Assembly: GCA_019235595.1 (NCBI GenBank)
Contig: JAFAKI010000181.1
Span: 1-8,371, forward strand
DNA length: 8,371 nt
Source: Mucilaginibacter sp.
Lineage (GTDB): Bacteria; Bacteroidota; Bacteroidia; Sphingobacteriales; Sphingobacteriaceae
Direction: 5' to 3'
Shown: in pieces, positions 1 through 6,142 of the stretch
Layout: every line of letters starts with the position of its first letter
Numbering within the stretch: position 1 is the stretch's first letter
Position numbers and translations under genes: made by a program
The notes under the pieces: generated by a model
Databases searched by the model: none
Told to the model about the DNA's origin: nothing
The model's input: only the letters and a program-made list of their open reading frames with translations

Positions 1-84
1 GTGAGCAGCGAGAATGGTACGCAGGCTATGACTTGTAACCGCACCACCGCACAGGCCTGGGAAACATTCCTTGTAAATCAATAA
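1..84 (+). CDS. C-terminal fragment of a protein ending in a fascin-like beta-trefoil domain
   Basis: Frame 1 is open from the first base and stops with TAA at 82-84. It gives a 27-residue tail with the pattern SSENGTQAMTCNR, then AWETF. This matches the closing beta-hairpin of fascin-like/actin-crosslinking beta-trefoil repeats (family pattern roughly 'ENGG..L.ANR...AWETF'), which in Bacteroidota often sit at the C-terminus of secreted glycoside hydrolases as a probable carbohydrate-binding module. The start and the catalytic part, if any, lie outside the window. The strong terminator about 45 bp downstream supports this being the true end of a plus-strand gene. That the parent protein is a secreted carbohydrate-active enzyme is an inference from family habit, not visible here. 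Confidence 0.6.
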   Translation: MSSENGTQAMTCNRTTAQAWETFLVNQ

Positions 85-113
85 CTACCCCTGGTTTTAA
101 AAGACTGAACTCA

Positions 114-121
114 TATCTTTA
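114..121 (+). promoter_or_regulatory. Weak candidate -7 element upstream of the beta-barrel gene
   Basis: TATCTTTA matches the Bacteroidota -7 consensus TAnnTTTG except at the last base. No convincing TTTG -33 element is seen at the expected 19-21 bp upstream; only T-rich sequence around 95-98 is present. If used, transcription would begin near 125-128, so the mRNA would start with the terminator-like hairpin at 128-153. Low confidence. Confidence 0.2.
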
Positions 122-127
122 TTACCT

Positions 128-158
128 CCAGCATCAGTAAATACTGATGCTGGTTTTT
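128..158 (+). terminator. Strong intrinsic (rho-independent) terminator
   Basis: Perfect 11-bp stem: CCAGCATCAGT at 128-138 pairs with ACTGATGCTGG at 143-153 around the 4-nt loop AAAT, followed by TTTTT at 154-158. It lies 44 bp after the stop codon at 84, so it most naturally ends the transcript of the fascin-tail gene. The next start codon (168) is only 10 bp past the T-tract, so the barrel gene must either use a promoter overlapping this hairpin or carry the hairpin in its 5' leader. Confidence 0.85.
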
Positions 159-167
159 ATTATAACC

Positions 168-1067
168 ATGACTAAACCATATAAATTCATATTCCTGGCC
201 ACCTTAACATATTTTTTTTGTTACCTATCGGCTCAGGCACAGGAAGCCAACAAGTTACAATTCTCTGCAGGTGGTGGTTACCAAAAGGAGAATTTTCATT
301 GGTCGATCGCGGGCAATAGTAACGGACAAAACCCCAATATTTATTCAGAGTTGAAATGGAAAAATATTTCGGGGGTAATGTGGAATGTCGCATTGCAATG
401 GAATTTCTATGAGCGTCTGCTACTTACAGGAAGCTACAACCGTTCTGGAACAACTTCTGGAACATCCAATGATACAGACTATGGGGGCGATAATCGGACC
501 AGGCCCGTATATAATCAGAATTTTAACAGTAATAAGGGGAACACATCCGCCTGGTCGGTTGGAGCCGGATACAAATTAATTGACAATAAAATAGTGAAGC
601 TTGATTCTTATGCAGGCTATGGCGTTCATTACCAATCTTATTATTTGCTGGGTGATGAGGGCTACCAGGGCCAACTAAATACAAGTTATAAGCCCCAATG
701 GAAGGGCCCTTTCGTGAGATTTGCATCCAATATTCAGTTCATGAAAAACCTGGGGGCTTTTGCTGATGTTACCTATGACCAGGTAAAATATAATGCAGCT
801 GCCGACTGGAACCTGATTCAAAATTTTCAGCACCCGGTAAGTTTTCGGCAATCTGCCAATGGATATGGTATTGACGTCAGCGCGGGACTATATTTTACCG
901 TCAATCGCTATTTGGTTATTAACGCCGGTGTCGGTTTTTTTAACTGGGAAACTGGAAACGGCATCGACACCCTTTACCTGGCTAATGGAGGAATGGAGAA
1001 AACACAAATGAATGGCGCAACGAGGAATGGCAGCCACTTTAATCTGGGCGTGAGTATTAGATTATAA
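168..1067 (+). CDS. Outer-membrane beta-barrel protein with omptin-like sequence pattern
   Basis: The product is 299 aa. A Sec signal peptide covers about residues 1-25 (basic MTKPYK, hydrophobic core, AQA-type end). The rest is alternating aromatic/polar strands separated by Asn/Gly-rich loops, ending FNLGVSIRL, a typical barrel closing strand. I chose ATG 168 over the in-frame ATG 147 because 147 lies inside the terminator stem and would spoil the signal peptide N-terminus. Length and motif order resemble omptins (OmpT, Pla): SEL.W at 60-64, a Gly-rich strand, then DTDY at 102-105 where omptins have the catalytic Asp pair (D83/D85 in OmpT), and a final strand pattern near 224-262. The omptin Asp-x-His dyad (D210/H212) seems to correspond to D213-W-N215, so the His would be lost. 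Proteolysis is therefore doubtful; a related non-protease barrel or porin is equally possible. It converges with the hydrolase gene across 42 bp that hold no clear terminator. Confidence 0.8.
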   Translation: MTKPYKFIFLATLTYFFCYLSAQAQEANKLQFSAGGGYQKENFHWSIAGNSNGQNPNIYSELKWKNISGVMWNVALQWNFYERLLLTGSYNRSGTTSGTSNDTDYGGDNRTRPVYNQNFNSNKGNTSAWSVGAGYKLIDNKIVKLDSYAGYGVHYQSYYLLGDEGYQGQLNTSYKPQWKGPFVRFASNIQFMKNLGAFADVTYDQVKYNAAADWNLIQNFQHPVSFRQSANGYGIDVSAGLYFTVNRYLVINAGVGFFNWETGNGIDTLYLANGGMEKTQMNGATRNGSHFNLGVSIRL

Positions 1068-1109
1068 AAATTGATTAGAATGATTTTTCGGGGAGTTAAT
1101 TCTTCTAGC

Positions 1110-2540
1110 TTACCCCTTCACCCACTTACTCTTAAACCCTAACCTCTTCAAACCGTTCTGAATATCAGGATTATTCATAAATAGCTTCCAGATCAGCCCT
1201 GTGCGATAATTTTCGATCATTACCACAATTGGCCCCTGGTCTATAGCGAGATGGGTTTTGGCATACCAGTTATGCGTTTCGCTGAAGCCATCGGCAAAGC
1301 CATAAGGGCCCCATAACTTGTCGCCCATGTCGTAATAGAAATGCTTTAACGCCTGCATGGAGTATTCAGGGGTATATGGAAATGACGATAAGGCTGCTGT
1401 TGGTTGTATTACTCCTCTATCATCTTCAGGGCAATGCGCAACGTAGCCCTTCCAACTATCACCAGCAGTCAGCCCCCAGGAGTTGGCACCATAACCTTTG
1501 AAGTGTTTTGGATTATCGATACAATACGCGCGGTTGATCAATGTATGATTTCTGGTCTGAACAGCATAATCAATATCGTGATTGTCGGTCAATCCGTTAG
1601 GGTCGATACCCATATAAGTGTATTGCTCAAAAAACAACGGACCGCCGCCGTTATAATTGCCCAGTGGCAGAACATAGTTGTAATAAGTTTTACCATTTTT
1701 CCAGCTGGAACCTTTCACCCAGCTGTTTTCATATAATTCTTTTGATATAGGGTGATTAGGCGATGCCGCGGCGATGATGTACGTGATCAACGCTTCGTCG
1801 TATCCAAATACCGGGAAGTTCATATCGAAATCATTGTACGGGCTCCAATGCCAGTATAATGTTTTATTACCGCCATTGCTGTGCCAGTTCCAATCGGCAG
1901 CATCCCACATTTGCTGAACACGTTTCCTGAAATATCTTTCGGGCAGGCTCTTGCCGTTGAAGTACTCTTTTGCAGTAAGCATGCCCATCAACAGGTAGGA
2001 TGTTTCTACAATATCAGCCCCATCATCAATTCGTCCAAATGGAATCGTTTTACCTGTTTTGCCATTCATAAAATGCGGATAAATACCATGGTAGCAATCT
2101 GCCTTGATCAGGAAATCCGCAATCTTTATCAGACGTTTTAGCGCAGTATCGCGTCCTATCCAGCCGCGGTTTACAGCTACTACGGTCGACAAAATCCCCA
2201 TGCCTGTTCCACCAATGGCGCACGCTTCGGGACCAAATGTCGATTTACTCAAATTCGGCTCATCATCGGCTTCATTAATGTAATCCCAATAATATTCAGC
2301 CTTTACGGTATTGTCGCGTTCGCGGGCCAGGCCGCTAACCGGATGCGCAAAGTCCCAGAAGTAACGGAATGTTTGACGTTGCACAATATCCAGCAATGCC
2401 GAATCGCTGATATTTTTCACCACACCTACCGGTGCGATATCAACCGGGCCTCCTGCTTTAATGGCAGCATGTTTCTTTTGAGCAAATGCCACAGAAACGA
2501 AAACAATAAAAGTAAAAGTGACAATGAAGCTCTTTTTCAT
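1110..2540 (-). CDS. Secreted GH144-type / PF10091 'glucoamylase family' glycoside hydrolase (possible endo-beta-1,2-glucanase)
   Basis: The product is 476 aa. A Sec signal peptide at 1-20 ends VAFA before Gln and there is no lipobox Cys, so a periplasmic or secreted enzyme is expected. The mature part has the marks of the PF10091 (alpha/alpha)6-barrel family: RQTFRYFWDFAHP at 55-67, GGTGMG at 110-115, DDGADIVETSYLLMG at 172-186, DEALITYIIAAASP at 248-261, FFEQYTYMGID at 303-313, SWGLTAGD at 354-361, GFADGFSE at 414-421 and LAIDQGPIVVMIENYRTG at 431-448. Length is normal for the family. Characterised Bacteroidota members (GH144, founded on a Chitinophaga pinensis enzyme) cleave beta-1,2-glucan endo-wise; many databases still call the family 'glucoamylase'. 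Substrate here is inferred. Acidic candidates for catalysis include D172, D173, E179 and E249, unassigned. It follows the kinase gene on the same strand after 103 bp holding a direct repeat and may have its own promoter. No SusC/SusD pair, GH3 or transporter lies nearby in the window. Confidence 0.85.
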   Translation of the reverse strand: MKKSFIVTFTFIVFVSVAFAQKKHAAIKAGGPVDIAPVGVVKNISDSALLDIVQRQTFRYFWDFAHPVSGLARERDNTVKAEYYWDYINEADDEPNLSKSTFGPEACAIGGTGMGILSTVVAVNRGWIGRDTALKRLIKIADFLIKADCYHGIYPHFMNGKTGKTIPFGRIDDGADIVETSYLLMGMLTAKEYFNGKSLPERYFRKRVQQMWDAADWNWHSNGGNKTLYWHWSPYNDFDMNFPVFGYDEALITYIIAAASPNHPISKELYENSWVKGSSWKNGKTYYNYVLPLGNYNGGGPLFFEQYTYMGIDPNGLTDNHDIDYAVQTRNHTLINRAYCIDNPKHFKGYGANSWGLTAGDSWKGYVAHCPEDDRGVIQPTAALSSFPYTPEYSMQALKHFYYDMGDKLWGPYGFADGFSETHNWYAKTHLAIDQGPIVVMIENYRTGLIWKLFMNNPDIQNGLKRLGFKSKWVKG

Positions 2541-2581
2541 GAATAATTTGACGGGGATAATTGAAAGCGGGCAAAGCTGCC

Positions 2582-2625
2582 TTATTGGTTTATGAAGCTA
2601 AGGTAGTATAATTATTGGTTCGTGA
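2582..2625 (-). repeat. Phased direct repeat TCAnnAACCAATAA x2 upstream of the hydrolase gene (candidate operator)
   Basis: On the minus strand TCACGAACCAATAA (2625-2612) is followed by TCATAAACCAATAA (2595-2582). The two agree at 12 of 14 positions and are exactly 30 bp apart, about three helical turns. They lie in the 103-bp gap before the hydrolase start. A weak -7-like TACCTTAG (minus strand, 2605-2598) sits between them, so the copies would fall near the -33 region and the transcription start. This arrangement suits binding by a regulator to one face of the helix, but no TTTG -33 element is seen and the function is inferred. One copy recurs exactly inside the kinase gene at 2994-3007. 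Confidence 0.35.
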
Positions 2626-2643
2626 CGGGCATAAACTATCAAC

Positions 2644-5600
2644 TTAAAGGATCCTTGGAATGGCAAAATAAAACGTAGAGCCTACACCGCTCTGGCTCTC
2701 AGCCCATATCTCGCCCTCATGTCGCTGGATAATTTCGGCGCACAAATACAAACCGATACCAAAGCCTGAAATATGCTGCGTATGATTGCTTTGCACGCGG
2801 TAATAGCGTTCAAATAATTTATCCTTATCCTGCGGTTTTATACCCATTCCCTCATCTCTTACGCGTACCTGTACATTACCTTCCGCGATGACACATTGTA
2901 CTTCTATATTTTTCCCCCTGGGCGAATATTTAACTGCATTGCTCAACAAATTGGAAATAACTGAGCCGATCTTGTCCCTGTCTGCATTGACCATTATTGG
3001 TTTATGAGGGTTAAAATGGATACTGTGAGTCGCAACAATCAGTTCCGTCTCATCAATAACTTCCTGTATTAATTGTTCTATATCAAATTTCTCTTTGATG
3101 ATATGGAGTTTACCGGACTCCAGGCGCGACAAGTTCAAAAAACCATTGATCATGGAGGTCATTCTTTTGGCCTGCTTATTGGCATTCGCGGCAGCACCGG
3201 CGACAAACGGATCCGGATTGTTTTTTAATTTGATATCCAGCAATTGTATAATGGCCGTTAACGACGTAAGCGGAGTCTTTAACTCATGACTTACCATCCC
3301 TATAAAATCATTCTTACGGAGCTCATCTTGCTTTTGCTCGGTAATATCAATTGCGAGCCCCGAAAAGTGCGCGCCACGGTTACCTACCGCCGGATATATC
3401 TTTCCCAGCGCCCTCACCCACCTTTTTTTTCCGTCCTCGCTAACAAGCGGATGCTCCAGGCTATAGCCTTTATCTTCCGCAATAGCCTCCTGAATCCTGG
3501 TTTTAACCCTTTCATGGTATTCAGGCGGGATCCGGTTCAAAATCGCATCGAAAGTAACTTCTGCATCAGGATCGAGGCCGTAAATCTCGCGCAACCGGTC
3601 AGACACAATAAACTCGCGCGTCTCGACATCCATATACCAGGTAGCCGCGTTAGCTGCTTCGACCGAAAAGCGCAACATTTCCTCAGCGCGGAATTTTTCT
3701 AACCGGGAAACTACGCGCTGAGTTACGTCTATGGCTACCTGCAGCACGCTATGCGTAACTCCATCCTCGTCTTTTATTGGCTGAAAAATAAAATCAAAAT
3801 AGCCTTCTTTTAGCTCGCCGTCATGGACCAATAATGCCCTTGCCTCATACCCATGATAAATCTCTCCGCTAACAAACACATCGTCTATCAATTTCAGAAA
3901 TGGCTGCCCCTCCCCTTCCAATTCGGGCAACGCAACAGAAAGCGGCTTACCGGTAACGCTGGCCGGTTTACCCCATATCCGCAACATCCCATCATTAACC
4001 GACTCAACGATCGCTTCGCGGCCGCGATAAACAGCTATACCGACAGGAGCATGCTGTACTAAATCACGATATTTTGCCTCACTTACTTTAAGCTCGTTGA
4101 TGATGTCCCTTAATTGCACCTGGGCTTCTATTAATTCTTTATTAGCCCATGCCAGATCATCATTTACCCGCCGCAGCGCCTCCTCATTGGCTTTTCTGTC
4201 GGTAATGTCAAGTACACAGCCTATAAAACGAATCGGTTTATCCTGATCGTCAAAATAAACCTGTCCTTTTGCCCTCACCCAGCGTGTTTTTCTATCTTCA
4301 ACCCCAACGGTCCGATACTCAACGTCGTACACGCCATTGGTTAGCTCTTTATTGTAAACATCCTCAACAGCTTTTTGTATCCGTTTTCGATCATGCGGGT
4401 GCAATCCATTTATAAAATCATCAGTACTTACAGGCTTCTGATGACTTATTCCGAACAAAGTACGGCACCGGGCATCCCATTCCAGCACACCGGTTTCCAT
4501 GTTCATGTCAAAAAGCCCCAGTTCGCCTGCTTCTTTTGACAAACGTGCCTGAGTAAGCACCCGTTCCATTTCTTTACGCGTCGTTACTTCTTCGGTCACT
4601 TCAATAGCCACTACAATGACACCCGTTATCGCCCCTTCTCTATTCCGGAAGGCCTGGTTTATAAAATTATAATAGCCTTCTTCCAGCTTGCCCCTGCGGT
4701 GCAAATAAACCTTCGCTTCATGGCCAATAAAGCTTACGCCCGTCCTGAAAACATCCCGCATAATTTGCGGATAAGGCTGATCTTTCAATTCAGGCAGTGC
4801 TTCTTCAAGAGGCTTTCCCCTGACACTGGCATCCTTACCCCACAATTGCAAAAACTTATCGTTAATAACCTCCAATACCATGTCCTCACCTGTGAACAGG
4901 CCCATCGCAACCGGCGACTGCATGATCATATTAAGGAAATTTGCCTCGCTTTCGGTAAGTGCGTTTACCAGAGTTTGAAGGTTCTTTTGCATTTCTGCCA
5001 ATTCTTCATTAGTGGAAACCAGGTTTTCGTTCGCAGCGGTAATCGCTTGATTGATCTGCTGTTGTTCCTGGCGGGAGATCGTCTTATCCGAAACGTCTAT
5101 AGCTACGATCATTATCCCATCCACCTCGCCATCTAAATCCCTCATTGGTTCGTAAACAAAATCGAAGTGCTTTATTTGTGGCGCACCATTATCTGTCAAT
5201 ATTACCTCACACTCCTTCAAATGGTGGCTTTTACCTGTGTTCATCACACCGATGGTAATAGCTTCATCCCCGGCAATATTTTTGGCATTCGCTGTCCAGT
5301 AAGATTTATCTTTAAATTCCTCTTTGGTTTTGCCAATGATCTTCAGGAAAGCATCATTCACTTCTTCAACCAACAATGCCTGCCCTTTAAGGATACACAT
5401 TCCTACCGGCGCTTGCCTCACCATGTTGCGGATATTTTCATGATTAAGCTTAGCCTGGTTCATAGCACACACCCTTGCGGTGGTTTCCATGCAGATTACC
5501 AGGACACCGCGGATGGCCCCGAGCTCATCTCTGATAGGACTATACGAAAAATCAAAATAACAATCTTCAAAATACCCATGCCTGTTTAAGGGCACCATAA

Positions 5601-5961
5601 AATCGGGATAACTCACCGTATCCCCACTCATTACGCGATCAAAAAGAGGTTTGATGGTATACCATATTTCGGCGAACGTTTTTCTTGTACTCAGGCCCAA
5701 AGCCTGTGGGTGCCGGGCATCACCCAGTATCTGACTAAAGGGATCATTATATAGCTGCAAATAATCGTCGCCCCAACAGATAAGCACAGGGAAATTTGTA
5801 GAAAGCATCATACTGGCCGACTGTTTTAAAGTTGCCGGCCAAAACACCGGGTCGCCTAATGGGGTGGCCGACCAATCCTTCGATCTGATAAGATTTCCCA
5901 TCTGGCCGCCCCCTATTAAAAAAGGCGGCACAGATGTTTGCACGTTTTCCTTCAATGACAT
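2644..5961 (-). CDS. Soluble multi-PAS sensor histidine kinase
   Basis: The product is 1105 aa, with no signal peptide and no membrane segment, so a cytosolic sensor. Approximate domains: PAS-like domain 1 at 30-165 (family-typical opening GGGQMGNLIRSKDWSATPLG); PAS 2 at 175-295; coiled-coil linker 296-345; PAS 3 at 345-460; PAS 4 (PAS_3/PAC type, ending CVLDITDRK) at 475-590; linker 590-635; PAS 5 at 635-755; PAS 6 (PAC end AIDITEQK) at 765-878; HisKA with H-box SHELKTPLTS at 891-900, phosphoacceptor H892; HATPase with N-box NLLSN at 1004-1008, G1 box DEGMG at 1036-1040, F-box KLFERYYRV at 1048-1056 and G2 box GFGIG at 1066-1070. All kinase motifs are intact. It lacks a receiver domain and no response regulator is adjacent, so the partner and output are unknown. 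The ligand is unknown; no haem- or flavin-specific motif was identified. The start at 5961 fits the conserved N-terminus. It is divergent from the glycosyltransferase gene and could be co-transcribed with the hydrolase gene. Confidence 0.92.
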   Translation of the reverse strand: MSLKENVQTSVPPFLIGGGQMGNLIRSKDWSATPLGDPVFWPATLKQSASMMLSTNFPVLICWGDDYLQLYNDPFSQILGDARHPQALGLSTRKTFAEIWYTIKPLFDRVMSGDTVSYPDFMVPLNRHGYFEDCYFDFSYSPIRDELGAIRGVLVICMETTARVCAMNQAKLNHENIRNMVRQAPVGMCILKGQALLVEEVNDAFLKIIGKTKEEFKDKSYWTANAKNIAGDEAITIGVMNTGKSHHLKECEVILTDNGAPQIKHFDFVYEPMRDLDGEVDGIMIVAIDVSDKTISRQEQQQINQAITAANENLVSTNEELAEMQKNLQTLVNALTESEANFLNMIMQSPVAMGLFTGEDMVLEVINDKFLQLWGKDASVRGKPLEEALPELKDQPYPQIMRDVFRTGVSFIGHEAKVYLHRRGKLEEGYYNFINQAFRNREGAITGVIVVAIEVTEEVTTRKEMERVLTQARLSKEAGELGLFDMNMETGVLEWDARCRTLFGISHQKPVSTDDFINGLHPHDRKRIQKAVEDVYNKELTNGVYDVEYRTVGVEDRKTRWVRAKGQVYFDDQDKPIRFIGCVLDITDRKANEEALRRVNDDLAWANKELIEAQVQLRDIINELKVSEAKYRDLVQHAPVGIAVYRGREAIVESVNDGMLRIWGKPASVTGKPLSVALPELEGEGQPFLKLIDDVFVSGEIYHGYEARALLVHDGELKEGYFDFIFQPIKDEDGVTHSVLQVAIDVTQRVVSRLEKFRAEEMLRFSVEAANAATWYMDVETREFIVSDRLREIYGLDPDAEVTFDAILNRIPPEYHERVKTRIQEAIAEDKGYSLEHPLVSEDGKKRWVRALGKIYPAVGNRGAHFSGLAIDITEQKQDELRKNDFIGMVSHELKTPLTSLTAIIQLLDIKLKNNPDPFVAGAAANANKQAKRMTSMINGFLNLSRLESGKLHIIKEKFDIEQLIQEVIDETELIVATHSIHFNPHKPIMVNADRDKIGSVISNLLSNAVKYSPRGKNIEVQCVIAEGNVQVRVRDEGMGIKPQDKDKLFERYYRVQSNHTQHISGFGIGLYLCAEIIQRHEGEIWAESQSGVGSTFYFAIPRIL
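3322..5031 (-). repeat. Internal duplication in the kinase: two linker-PAS-PAS units
   Basis: Kinase residues about 311-598 (5031-4168) and 600-880 (4164-3322) line up as two copies of one unit of roughly 280-290 residues. Each has a coiled-coil linker (NEELAEMQKNLQTLVN against NKELIEAQVQLRDIIN, then ESEANF against VSEAKY), a PAS domain with QSPVAMG / HAPVGIA, a shared stretch ASVRGKPLEEALPEL / ASVTGKPLSVALPEL, and then a PAS_3-type domain containing TRWVRAKG / KRWVRALG. PAS 2 (175-295) is a more diverged relative of the first PAS of the unit. The copies are clearly diverged, so this is an old duplication, not a recombination-prone DNA repeat. Confidence 0.75.
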
Positions 5962-6142
5962 AGGTTGATTATCATATAAAGCAAAGACCGAATTTACTAA
6001 TTTTTAAATTTACTTGCTTGTTAATAAATTTTTTTCCTATAGTTTTAAACAAACAGCGTTTTGTTGTAGATTAAACAAAATTCTACCGTTACAACTTTCT
6101 TCAATAAATCTTACCTTTAGTCTCTGAACTTACTTATCATAA
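5962..6142. promoter_or_regulatory. AT-rich divergent intergenic region with a palindrome (AACAAA-N6-TTTGTT)
   Basis: This 181-bp spacer must hold the promoters of both the kinase gene (leftward) and the glycosyltransferase gene (rightward). It is very AT-rich with several T- and A-tracts. AACAAA at 6048-6053 and TTTGTT at 6060-6065 form a perfect 6-bp inverted repeat around a 6-nt spacer; a further AAACAAAA lies at 6073-6080. The palindrome could be a regulator site, but simple AT-rich arms like these also arise by chance. I could not find a convincing -7/-33 pair for the kinase gene. Confidence 0.4.
6112..6119 (+). promoter_or_regulatory. Candidate -7 element for the glycosyltransferase gene
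   Basis: TACCTTTA matches the Bacteroidota TAnnTTTG -7 motif at all but the last base and ends 23 bp before the start codon at 6143, which would give a short leader of about 15-20 nt. No clear TTTG -33 element is present at 19-21 bp upstream, so the call is weak. Confidence 0.3.

Noticed and set aside
147..167. Earlier in-frame ATG at 147 as start of the barrel gene
   Set aside because: It lies within the right arm of the terminator stem, and the extra MLVFIIT would put hydrophobic residues ahead of the basic MTKPYK signal-peptide start. ATG 168 gives a normal signal peptide.
1068..1109. Possible terminator in the convergent gap between the barrel and hydrolase genes
   Set aside because: Only GGGG/CCCC and AGAAT/ATTCT short pairings with mismatched interiors can be drawn, with no T-tract after a stable stem.
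2568..2583. Short hairpin GGCA-loop-TGCC downstream of the kinase stop as its terminator
   Set aside because: The stem is only 4 bp and no T-tract follows on the minus strand. It does not support termination between kinase and hydrolase genes.
3286..3702. 138-codon plus-strand open frame antisense to the kinase
   Set aside because: It lies wholly within the well-supported kinase gene, and its translation shows no recognisable domain or signal and reads as a shadow of the PAS 5 end and PAS 6 codons.
4699..5589. Two plus-strand open frames of 140-145 codons antisense to the kinase (4699-5136 and 5167-5589)
   Set aside because: Both overlap intact PAS-coding sequence on the other strand, are rich in unusual residue mixes (Cys, His, Arg), and lack any family resemblance.
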